From the NCBI GenBank assembly GCA_029256645.1, contig JAQSXM010000013.1, positions 1-18,208 of the forward strand: DNA of 18,208 nt, read 5' to 3'. A program made the position numbers and the translations under genes. This DNA is from Sporomusa sp. GTDB lineage: Bacteria; Bacillota_C; Negativicutes; Sporomusales; Sporomusaceae. Positions 1 through 7,226 of the stretch are shown here, piece by piece. Position 1 is the stretch's first letter; each line of letters begins with the position of its first letter. Below the pieces are notes generated by a model that ran no database searches, was not told the DNA's origin, and saw nothing but the letters and a program-made list of their open reading frames with translations.

Positions 1-1268
1 CTGCGATCTACAGGGAGATACTTATTACAGGCGAGACTTATGCGGTCAACGCGTATACGCTGGCTTTTAATCAAGGTTTTTGCGACTGGGTGTTAAAGCG
101 AATCGATGTGGATGGTGTGGCTATTGGCTTATTGCTGACAGGTATTGATGTTTCTAAACATATCAATATGCAAAGCGAGTTGGAAGAATACCGCAGAAAG
201 CTGGAGAAGCTGGTACAGGAGCGAACTGGTGAATTACTACGTGCCAATGATCGTTTTTATACAGCATTCAATGCCAGTCCCAGTTTAATGGCAATCCATG
301 ACCGGGAAGGAAAAATAGTTGATGTTAATGCTAGTTTTGAGACTGGTACCGGCTGGAGTAAGGCCGCAGTCATTGGACGCACTATGTCTGAAATTAATCT
401 TTGTTCAACAGAATTTATCTATGATGTCCGGAAGAGCTTTCGCCAGGAAGGTCGCCTAAAAAATAGAGAGGTCAATTTCTGTACCAAAAACGGGCAAATA
501 AGAACTGGTTTGTTTTCAGCCGAAAGGATAATATTGGATGGGAAAGCCCATATGCTTACATTGGTTAACGATGTAACTGAGATTAAGCTTATGGAAAAAG
601 AGATGCAGCATCTTGACCGGTTAAATCTGGTAGGCCAAATGGCGGCTGGTATCAGCCACGAAGTCCGGAATCCAATGACTACGGTGCGGGGATTTTTGCA
701 AATGTTGATGAAGAAAGACGGCTGTCAACAGTATCAAGAATATTTTGAACTTATGATCAGTGAACTCGATCGTGCGAACTCAATCATTTCTGAATTTTTG
801 TCGGTGGCTAAAACCAGGCAGCCGGATTGCATTGAGACAAATATAAACAACATTATTCGGGCCATTGAACCACTGCTAACAACCGATGCCTTGGCTTCAA
901 GCAAATATGTGGTACTGGAATTGGAGGCTGTTGATAATCTGAACTTAAACGAAAAGGAGATACGTCAGCTATTACTTAATTTAGTGCGAAATGGACTGGA
1001 AGCTATGCCAGGGACAGGCAGTATCAGAATTAGGACCTATGAAGAAAAAGAGCAGGTTATTCTGGTTGTACAAGATGAAGGGGAGGGGATTCCCAATCAT
1101 ATTATCAGCCGGCTGGGCACACCGTTTTTAACCAGTAAGGTCAATGGTACCGGCCTGGGGTTAGCCGTATGTTATGGAATTGCCAGCAGGCATAATGCCA
1201 AAATTGACGTTACTACAGGTACGACCGGTACTACAGTATACGTAAAGTTTAATAAGGGGCAGGCTTAA
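1..1268 (+). CDS. PAS-domain sensor histidine kinase (5' end outside window)
   Basis: The reading frame is open to the left edge, so the true start lies upstream. A GTG at 90 is an internal codon in the tail of a PAS domain, and the sequence before it continues the domain. Counting from that GTG, the order is: end of a PAS domain (about 1-25), a coiled-coil linker, a second PAS domain (about 50-165), a HisKA dimerisation domain with the H-box SHEVRNP (phospho-acceptor H190), then a HATPase domain with N-box (LVRNGLEAM), G1 (DEGEGIP), F (TPFLTSK) and G2 (GTGLGLAV) motifs. The H-box region resembles sporulation kinases of the KinA/KinE type. No membrane segment is visible in the part present, and no response regulator lies beside it downstream. 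An orphan kinase feeding Spo0A is therefore a reasonable inference but not shown. Family assignment is firm; the signal sensed is unknown. Confidence 0.93.
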   Translation, partial: AIYREILITGETYAVNAYTLAFNQGFCDWVLKRIDVDGVAIGLLLTGIDVSKHINMQSELEEYRRKLEKLVQERTGELLRANDRFYTAFNASPSLMAIHDREGKIVDVNASFETGTGWSKAAVIGRTMSEINLCSTEFIYDVRKSFRQEGRLKNREVNFCTKNGQIRTGLFSAERIILDGKAHMLTLVNDVTEIKLMEKEMQHLDRLNLVGQMAAGISHEVRNPMTTVRGFLQMLMKKDGCQQYQEYFELMISELDRANSIISEFLSVAKTRQPDCIETNINNIIRAIEPLLTTDALASSKYVVLELEAVDNLNLNEKEIRQLLLNLVRNGLEAMPGTGSIRIRTYEEKEQVILVVQDEGEGIPNHIISRLGTPFLTSKVNGTGLGLAVCYGIASRHNAKIDVTTGTTGTTVYVKFNKGQA

Positions 1269-1326
1269 AATAAAAACAGCATTTATGGTTTAGCAATTAT
1301 AGGATAATTTATACCGTTTATATTAT

Positions 1327-1360
1327 GCCTCGGTTTTTACGCCGGGGCTTCATTGATTTT
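1327..1360 (+). terminator. Possible weak terminator after the histidine kinase
   Basis: A 7-bp stem (GCCTCGG with CCGGGGC, one G-U pair, arms 1327-1333 and 1342-1348) has an 8-nt loop and is followed by a broken T-rich stretch (TTCATTGATTTT). It is the only hairpin of terminator type between the kinase stop at 1268 and the next gene. The T tract is poor, so some read-through is likely. Confidence 0.4.
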
Positions 1361-1389
1361 CCTTAGCTGGAAAGAAGGAAATAATGCCG

Positions 1390-1423
1390 CCTCCTTAGAA
1401 TATAATAAGATGGACTAAGGAGG
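1390..1423 (+). promoter_or_regulatory. Perfect 9-bp dyad covering the ribosome binding site of the MazG-like gene
   Basis: CCTCCTTAG (1390-1398) is an exact inverted repeat of CTAAGGAGG (1415-1423), separated by 16 nt. The right arm contains the Shine-Dalgarno core of the GTG start at 1431, so in an RNA spanning both arms the site would be paired. The loop contains TATAAT (1401-1406), a perfect sigma-A -10 hexamer, but no clear -35 is found at the right distance. If that -10 is used, the transcript would begin near 1413 and lack the left arm. Confidence 0.5.
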
Positions 1424-1430
1424 GGGTTTA

Positions 1431-1739
1431 GTGTTCTCCCAAGAATCGGATATCTTGCGCAAGCTTAGGTTAATTGAGGGGTTAAAAGCTGATCTTTTGG
1501 CCGAAGTGGGTAAACTATATCAGGCGATGGCCCGCAATAAGCGGGAGGCTATCGGCGAGGCGCTGGCCCAAGTAGTTATTTCAGCTTACGTTTTAGGGCG
1601 CAGGCTGGGGATTGATTATCCAGAAATGGATGAGATTGTAAATACCAAGCTTGGGCACAATATAAACCAGGAACCTGAAGTCGAACGTTGGTTTGGAGAT
1701 ATGAGTGAATACCGTCGCCATCTCCGCCAGAAGAGGTGA
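1431..1739 (+). CDS. MazG-like family protein
   Basis: A 102-residue, almost entirely helical protein. The run of leucine- and glutamate-rich helices and the LGRRLGI segment match my recollection of the small MazG-like family found next to yybS in Clostridia and Negativicutes. MazG-type proteins are nucleoside triphosphate pyrophosphohydrolases, but this short family has no demonstrated activity that I can name. The classic EExxE metal-binding motif of MazG is not obvious here, so a catalytic role is uncertain. The GTG start is chosen for the strong AAGGAGGGGG Shine-Dalgarno site 7 nt upstream; that site sits in the right arm of the 1390-1423 dyad. The stop at 1739 is 3 nt before the yybS start, so the two are probably translationally coupled. 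Confidence 0.75.
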   Translation: MFSQESDILRKLRLIEGLKADLLAEVGKLYQAMARNKREAIGEALAQVVISAYVLGRRLGIDYPEMDEIVNTKLGHNINQEPEVERWFGDMSEYRRHLRQKR

Positions 1740-1742
1740 ATT

Positions 1743-2702
1743 ATGCAAAAAGCTCCAGTCAGACCGATCGTTGAGGGCGGGATACTTACCGCTGTTGCTA
1801 TAATTTTTGCTCTTATCAGCACCTATGTGCCTGTTATTGGAGCTTTTGTCAATCTAATCTGGCCTGTACCTATTGTACTCCTCGGGGTACGCCATGGCTA
1901 CAAATGGAGTATTCTGGCCGTTGTGGCATCAGGGATTATTATTGCACTGCTGATGCACCCGCTTACTGCTGTCTCAGTGGTTGTGGGATTCGGTTTAATC
2001 GGTATCGCACTGGGATATGCGCTAAGGCAGGGCTTTTCTCCTGCTAAAACGCTTGCGTTGGGATCAGCGGCATCGCTGGTATCCAAAGCAGCTGTTATCG
2101 CGATTACTGCTGCAGTTATGGGGTTTAACCCCCTTAATCTCCAAACTGAGGCTATGGTCAAGGGATTGGAGCAAGCGATGGAGTTTTACCGGAGCATGGG
2201 TATGAAGGCTGAAGACCTGGCCCAGATGGAAACAGCCATGCGACCGATGATTGATCTTATGAAGATTATTTTACCTGCTGGATTTGTATTGGCAGCTGTT
2301 GTGGATACTTTTCTCAACTTCCAAGTGGCTAAGGCAATATTAGGAAGGCTGGGGCATCGCGTTGAGCCGTTTCCGCCGTTTCGCCATTGGACAGTGCCAC
2401 GTGTTACAATATACGGTCTGGTGGTATCGTTAGTGGCGCTATATTGGGGGAAATCCCGGGAGCTTGAGCTATTATACAACGCCGGCATGAACCTCCAGGT
2501 AATTGCTACGATGCTGCTGGCGGTTCAGGGAATGGCTGTCTTTTACTTCCTTACCGATAAATACAAATTGTCAAGATTGGCTCGAGGTATTATACTATTC
2601 TTGATCTTTTCTAACGGGATCTTCATGCAGGCCATTATTATCGGCGGCGCGTTCGATCTGATTTTCGACTATCGTCAACTGCGTGCTCCACGGTTGGAGT
2701 AA
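1743..2702 (+). CDS. yybS: YybS family membrane protein (DUF2232)
   Basis: A 319-residue polytopic membrane protein with about eight hydrophobic segments. Four or five lie in the N-terminal 130 residues; a charged soluble loop (about 140-175) follows, and the rest lie in the C-terminal half. The N-terminus (EGGILTAVAIIFALIS followed by a WPVP turn) is characteristic of the DUF2232/YybS family, whose fold has been compared with substrate-binding components of ECF transporters. The substrate is unknown. The AGAGGTGA Shine-Dalgarno site overlaps the end of the MazG-like gene, and gdpP follows 14 nt after the stop. The yybS-gdpP-rplI order is conserved in Bacillus and many other Firmicutes, which supports the name. 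The functional link to c-di-AMP turnover is only contextual. Confidence 0.85.
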   Translation: MQKAPVRPIVEGGILTAVAIIFALISTYVPVIGAFVNLIWPVPIVLLGVRHGYKWSILAVVASGIIIALLMHPLTAVSVVVGFGLIGIALGYALRQGFSPAKTLALGSAASLVSKAAVIAITAAVMGFNPLNLQTEAMVKGLEQAMEFYRSMGMKAEDLAQMETAMRPMIDLMKIILPAGFVLAAVVDTFLNFQVAKAILGRLGHRVEPFPPFRHWTVPRVTIYGLVVSLVALYWGKSRELELLYNAGMNLQVIATMLLAVQGMAVFYFLTDKYKLSRLARGIILFLIFSNGIFMQAIIIGGAFDLIFDYRQLRAPRLE

Positions 2703-2716
2703 CAGGAGGGATTGCA

Positions 2717-4720
2717 ATGCCTCAAGGTCCATCATTTTGGTTTGATACCCGTATTTACCTGGCTGTAACAGCAACTTTCCTGCTTATTATAAGTTATTAT
2801 AATCCCTATGCCGCGGCGCTGGGGGTAGTCTTATTATATGCACTCTATCTATACGGGCGGGAGCGCTACTCTGCGCGCCAGAAAGCGGTTAATGACTATC
2901 TGGATACAATCGGGCGCTGCGTTGATACGGCGGCGGCTCAGGCGTTCAATAACCTGCCTCTGGCTATCGCGATCATTGATCAGCAGGGTGTTATTGAGTG
3001 GCGCAATCATTTACTCTCAGAATGGGTTGCTGAATCGACCGAACCGGGCCAATCGCTGGCTAAAATCTGGCCGTTGCTGCCTGTCGAAAAAATAGCCGAT
3101 AAAGATGGTCAGATCAGGTTTGAGGCTGGGGACCATCACTTTGATATCATTTATCGGGCAGTTGATAAAGCACGAACAGTCCTTTATATCTCCGATGTTA
3201 CCGGACTTGAGTCTGACAGGGCTGCAAGCTGCCGCGTCCAGACGGTGCTGGCATATATCCAAATTGATAATTATGATGATGCGTTGACCGGGTTAAGCGA
3301 GAGTCAACGAACGACGATTCTAGGTGAAGTCAACCGGTTGCTGGCTGACTGGATTACCGAACTGGACGGGTATCTCAAGAAATACAGCGAGGATACGTAT
3401 ATAGCCGTATTAAATCGCTGTTCTCTTGAACGCTTGATGACAGGGGATAAATTTGATATATTAGATCGCATTCGCGGCATTCAGGCCGGCAATAAAATTC
3501 CTGTGACGTTAAGCCTTGGTGCCGCTACCGGAGAAAACTCGGTAGCTGAGCTTGGTCAGCGAGCGCAGGCGGGCTTGGATTTGGCCTTAAGCCGCGGCGG
3601 AGACCAGGCTGCGGTCAATATTAGTGGCAAAGTCCAGTTTTTTGGCGGCAAAGCTAAAGCTGTTGAGAAGAATACCAGAGTTAAGGCCCGGATTGTGGCA
3701 CAGGCTATCCGGGAACTCATTGAGCAGGCTGACAGCATTGTTGTCATGGGTCATACCGGCGAAGATTTTGATAGTCTAGGGGCAGCCCTGGGGGTTGCCA
3801 AAATGGTTCGTCACATGAAGAAACAGGTGCATATCGTTGTTAGTCAGCCGGGAGTGGCTGTGGATAAATTATCAGAGCTTTTACTGGACTACGAAGAATA
3901 CCGCGATATATTTATATCGCCAATGCAGGCGGCACTGCTGGTTAATGCAAAAACAATGGTTTTTGTGGTAGATACTCATCGCCCGGAACTGGCTGCGGCT
4001 CCTGATGTGTTAGCCAGGGCCGAGCGGACAGTAATTATTGACCACCATCGCCGGGCTGAGACTATTATTGCCAACACTTTACTGGTATATCTTGAGCCGT
4101 CGGCTTCGTCAGCCAGTGAGCTGGTTACCGAACTCCTGGGCTACTTTGATGATAAATTGGAATTAAATCGTTTAGAGGCGTCAGCACTGTACGCCGGTAT
4201 TGTCGTAGACACCAAGAACTTTGCTGTCCAGACAGGGGTACGAACTTTTGAGGCTGCTTCCTATCTGCGCCGGGCAGGTGCAGATCCCGCTTTAGTCCGG
4301 CATTTGTTCCGGGTAGATTTTGAAACAATGAAAAATCGGGCTGCTATTATTGAAAATACTGATATGCCACACGAAGGGGTAGTCATCGCCGTATGTCCGG
4401 CTGATGTCAAAAATGCTCAAGTAGCAGCGGCGCAAACTGCCGATATGCTGCTTAATATTGAAGGTGTGCGGGTAAGTTTTGTATTATTTAAAACTGAGGA
4501 TGGCATTGGGGTCAGTGCGCGTTCACATGGAGATATTAACGTCCAGGTTATTATGGAACAGTTGGGGGGCGGTGGGCATCAGTCAGTCGCCGGGGTTAAA
4601 GTCAAAAATGCCACAGCTGATGAAGTTAGGGCTAAACTTATTGAAATAGTTGATAGCTACATAAAGGAGAGTGGAATACATGAAAGTAATTCTGCAACAA
4701 GAAGTGAAAAAACTCGGTAA
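2717..4720 (+). CDS. gdpP: Cyclic-di-AMP phosphodiesterase GdpP
   Basis: At 667 residues this is the usual length for GdpP/YybT, which hydrolyses c-di-AMP to pApA at the membrane and so controls potassium, osmotic and cell-wall homeostasis. Two membrane segments occupy about residues 8-46, followed by a divergent PAS domain (about 75-150). A degenerate GGDEF domain (about 170-300) has YSEDTYI where the catalytic GGDEF should be, as expected for this family. The DHH phosphodiesterase domain begins near 345 (H..GEDFDSLGA, metal ligands) and carries the DHH motif at D442-H444. The DHHA1 domain has the GGGGH motif at 617-621. The start is supported by AGGAGGG upstream. The last 41 nt overlap rplI. 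Identification is secure; the regulatory ligand of the PAS domain is not visible from sequence. Confidence 0.96.
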   Translation: MPQGPSFWFDTRIYLAVTATFLLIISYYNPYAAALGVVLLYALYLYGRERYSARQKAVNDYLDTIGRCVDTAAAQAFNNLPLAIAIIDQQGVIEWRNHLLSEWVAESTEPGQSLAKIWPLLPVEKIADKDGQIRFEAGDHHFDIIYRAVDKARTVLYISDVTGLESDRAASCRVQTVLAYIQIDNYDDALTGLSESQRTTILGEVNRLLADWITELDGYLKKYSEDTYIAVLNRCSLERLMTGDKFDILDRIRGIQAGNKIPVTLSLGAATGENSVAELGQRAQAGLDLALSRGGDQAAVNISGKVQFFGGKAKAVEKNTRVKARIVAQAIRELIEQADSIVVMGHTGEDFDSLGAALGVAKMVRHMKKQVHIVVSQPGVAVDKLSELLLDYEEYRDIFISPMQAALLVNAKTMVFVVDTHRPELAAAPDVLARAERTVIIDHHRRAETIIANTLLVYLEPSASSASELVTELLGYFDDKLELNRLEASALYAGIVVDTKNFAVQTGVRTFEAASYLRRAGADPALVRHLFRVDFETMKNRAAIIENTDMPHEGVVIAVCPADVKNAQVAAAQTADMLLNIEGVRVSFVLFKTEDGIGVSARSHGDINVQVIMEQLGGGGHQSVAGVKVKNATADEVRAKLIEIVDSYIKESGIHESNSATRSEKTR

Positions 4721-5126
4721 AAAAGGTGAGATCCTTGAAGTATCTGAGGGTTATGCCCGAAACTATCTATTACCGCAAAAACTGGCCATTGCGGCCACTG
4801 CAAATAATGTAAATACTGCCACCCAGCAAAAGGCGGCAGAGGAGCGCAAAAAAGAGCGCATCCTGGATGAGGCCAAACTGTTGGCTGCTCAAATGGCCAA
4901 AATCACTGTTGCCATCCCTGTAAGAATGGGGGAGGGCGGCCGGCTCTTTGGTTCTGTAACGGCCAAGGACATTGCCGATGCCTTGGCCACCCAGCACAAA
5001 CTTGAGATTGATAAACGCAAAATCGAGCTTAAAGATGCACTCAAGTCTCTGGGAACATTTACAGTACCCATTAAATTGCATCAGGAAGTTGGTACCCAGA
5101 TTCAAGTAACAGTTAAGCCGGAGTAA
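4680..5126 (+). CDS. rplI: 50S ribosomal protein L9
   Basis: A 148-residue protein with the L9 N-terminal signature MKVILQQEVKKLGKKGE, the conserved segment GYARNYLLP, a long connecting helix (about 40-75) and a C-terminal rRNA-binding domain (RLFGSVTAKDIADAL). L9 binds 23S rRNA at the base of the L1 stalk. The ATG at 4680 is preferred over the in-frame GTG at 4671 because it gives the canonical MKVIL start and has AAAGGAGA at a good distance. It starts inside the 3' end of gdpP in another frame, so it is probably translationally coupled to gdpP. A 69-nt gap separates it from lonC. Confidence 0.97.
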   Translation: MKVILQQEVKKLGKKGEILEVSEGYARNYLLPQKLAIAATANNVNTATQQKAAEERKKERILDEAKLLAAQMAKITVAIPVRMGEGGRLFGSVTAKDIADALATQHKLEIDKRKIELKDALKSLGTFTVPIKLHQEVGTQIQVTVKPE

Positions 5127-5195
5127 CGGCTGGAGAAAATTAGACATTCTAACCAGTCCCGGCAATAAAACCGTACAAATAGAAAGGTTAACACA

Positions 5196-7139
5196 ATGAA
5201 AGATTTTTTTAACAAACTGGTACGTAGTAGCAGCCGGGAACGCGCTGCTAGCGGTCTCGGCACTCAGGAAGATCAACTTAAACGCCAAGTTGCCGCGCTG
5301 TACGGTTTGTACACCGGCGTCATGGGCGCAGAAAAAGTTGTACTCAAAGCCGGCAAACTTGGAGCACTGGAACTTATGCGCTCTACTGAGTTGCCTGAAC
5401 GTGTACTGGCGTTGCAGAAGCTGGTGTTTGAAGATCCGACCATTGATACGTTGCCGTCAGCTCAGGATATCCCGGGGCTATTAGGAGAGATTGAGGAAGA
5501 ATTGGCTGACTTGTGCGCCCGGCGCACCTTGGAAGAACGGATTGAAAAGAAAATTGCCGAGAAGATGGAAGAACGCCATCAGGAATATGTGCAGGAAATC
5601 CGCATGCAGGTCATTAAGGAAGAAAGTGATGCCAATGCTGAAAACCCGCAGACACTCAAGAAGTATGCTCTCCTGGAAAAACTGGAGACCCGCAAACTAA
5701 CCCGTTCCGCTATGGCGTTACTGCGCCCTGCTACCCTTGACGAGATTGTCGGTCAGGAACGGGCGGTTGAAGCACTCAGAGCAAAACTGGCTTCACCTTA
5801 TCCTCAGCACCTGATTTTGTATGGACCGCCTGGAGTTGGTAAAACAACTGCCGCCCGCCTTGTGCTGGAAGAAGCCAAAAAACTAAGAAATACACCGTTT
5901 GCCCAAGAGGCCCCGTTTGTTGAGGTTGATGGCACAACCCTCCGGTGGGATCCGCGTGATGTTACCAATCCGCTCTTAGGCTCAGTGCATGACCCGATTT
6001 ATCAGGGGGCCCGCCGCGATTTGGCAGAAAGCGGTGTTCCTGAACCTAAACCTGGTTTAGCGACTGATGCCACAGGCGGCATCTTGTTTATTGATGAAAT
6101 TGGTGAGATGGACCCCATGCTGCAGAACAAACTATTAAAAGTACTTGAAGATAAGCGGGTCTTTTTTGACTCCGCATATTATGACCCATCAGACCCCAGT
6201 GTGCCTAAATATATTAAAAAACTTTTTGAAGAGGGCGCACCTGCCGACTTTGTCTTAATCGGTGCGACTACCCGTGATGCGGGGGATATTATGCCGGCGG
6301 TACGCTCGCGTTGCGCCGAGATTTACTTCGAACCGCTGACCCCTAAGCATATAGAGGAAATAGTCTATAACGCAGCTGTCAAGCTGGATGTGGCCATTGA
6401 GCCTGATGTGCCGCATCTCATCAGTGAGTATACTATTGAAGGCCGGAAAGCCGTGAATATCTTATCTGATGCATATAGTATGGCTCTGCTGCATGCTGGT
6501 AATGAGCAAGAGCATGTTATAATTACCAGTGCGGATGTGTACCGGGTGGCACAAGTCAGCCGCCTATCACCTTATGTTAATCGTAAGGCATCGGTTACAC
6601 ATGAAGTCGGCAAGGTATTTGGCCTTGGCGTAAGTGGTTACCTTGGTTCAGTACTGGAGATTGAGGCAGTTGCCTTTCCGGCTGAAAAGGGAAAAGGCAG
6701 CATGCGGTTTAACGATACGGCCGGAAGCATGGCAAAAGACTCGGTGTTTAACGCTGCGGCTGTTGTTAGGAAGTTGACAGGCCAGGACTTGGCCAGTTAT
6801 GATTTGCATGTCAACATTATTGGTGGTGGCCGTATTGATGGTCCGTCAGCAGGTACTGCAATAGTATCGGCGATCATTTCAGCGATTACAGGCAAGCCTA
6901 TCCGTCAGGATGTTGCTATTACTGGAGAAATCTCCATTCAGGGACGGGTAAAGGCCGTGGGCGGTGTATTTGAAAAAGCATATGGCGCCAAACAGGCTGG
7001 TATTATTACCATGATTATTCCCCATGAGAACAAAAGCGATATCCCAGAAGGGCATTTAGGTCTGGATATCCGTCCGGTTACTACAGTAGAAGAAGCGTTG
7101 GCGATACTTTTCGATGAGAGTCAGGCAGCCAGCGCGTAA
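5196..7139 (+). CDS. lonC: LonC-type ATP-dependent protease
   Basis: A 647-residue Lon-family protease that lacks the long N-terminal substrate domain of LonA. Instead, the first 185 residues are charged and helical with a coiled-coil rich part (about 95-165). The AAA+ module has Walker A GPPGVGKTT (210-218, K216), Walker B ILFIDE (D300, E301) and an arginine-containing sensor region (VRSRCAE). The C-terminal peptidase domain has the serine in GPSAGT (S551) and the paired lysine in GGVFEK (K594), the Ser-Lys dyad of Lon. Length and architecture fit the sporulation LonC subfamily. The start is set by an AAAGG Shine-Dalgarno and the absence of a better upstream start. Its place between rplI and dnaB suggests expression with the replication/translation block, although LonC is classically linked to sporulation. 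Confidence 0.9.
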   Translation: MKDFFNKLVRSSSRERAASGLGTQEDQLKRQVAALYGLYTGVMGAEKVVLKAGKLGALELMRSTELPERVLALQKLVFEDPTIDTLPSAQDIPGLLGEIEEELADLCARRTLEERIEKKIAEKMEERHQEYVQEIRMQVIKEESDANAENPQTLKKYALLEKLETRKLTRSAMALLRPATLDEIVGQERAVEALRAKLASPYPQHLILYGPPGVGKTTAARLVLEEAKKLRNTPFAQEAPFVEVDGTTLRWDPRDVTNPLLGSVHDPIYQGARRDLAESGVPEPKPGLATDATGGILFIDEIGEMDPMLQNKLLKVLEDKRVFFDSAYYDPSDPSVPKYIKKLFEEGAPADFVLIGATTRDAGDIMPAVRSRCAEIYFEPLTPKHIEEIVYNAAVKLDVAIEPDVPHLISEYTIEGRKAVNILSDAYSMALLHAGNEQEHVIITSADVYRVAQVSRLSPYVNRKASVTHEVGKVFGLGVSGYLGSVLEIEAVAFPAEKGKGSMRFNDTAGSMAKDSVFNAAAVVRKLTGQDLASYDLHVNIIGGGRIDGPSAGTAIVSAIISAITGKPIRQDVAITGEISIQGRVKAVGGVFEKAYGAKQAGIITMIIPHENKSDIPEGHLGLDIRPVTTVEEALAILFDESQAASA

Positions 7140-7151
7140 AGCAAGATAGAT

Positions 7152-7205
7152 TGCCGCGTTTCGCCCGTCAGGATAGAATAAAAAATATCCTGGGCGAGCG
7201 CGGCA
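7152..7205 (+). promoter_or_regulatory. Long interrupted hairpin between lonC and dnaB
   Basis: Outer arms TGCCGCG (7152-7158) and CGCGGCA (7199-7205) and inner arms CAGGATA (7169-7175) and TATCCTG (7186-7192) are perfect inverted repeats. Additional CGCC/GGCG pairing between them gives one tall stem with a small bulge and an A-rich loop. Only TTT follows, so it is not a clear terminator. It ends 22 nt before the dnaB start, close to the GTGAGGGAG ribosome binding site. It may be an attenuator, a processing site or an mRNA stabiliser for dnaB. Confidence 0.5.
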
Positions 7206-7226
7206 TTTAAGTGAGGGAGAAATTAC

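Noticed and set aside
4770..5288. Minus-strand 172-codon frame opposite rplI
   Set aside because: It is antisense to a certain ribosomal protein gene and has a Cys/Leu-rich composition typical of shadow frames.
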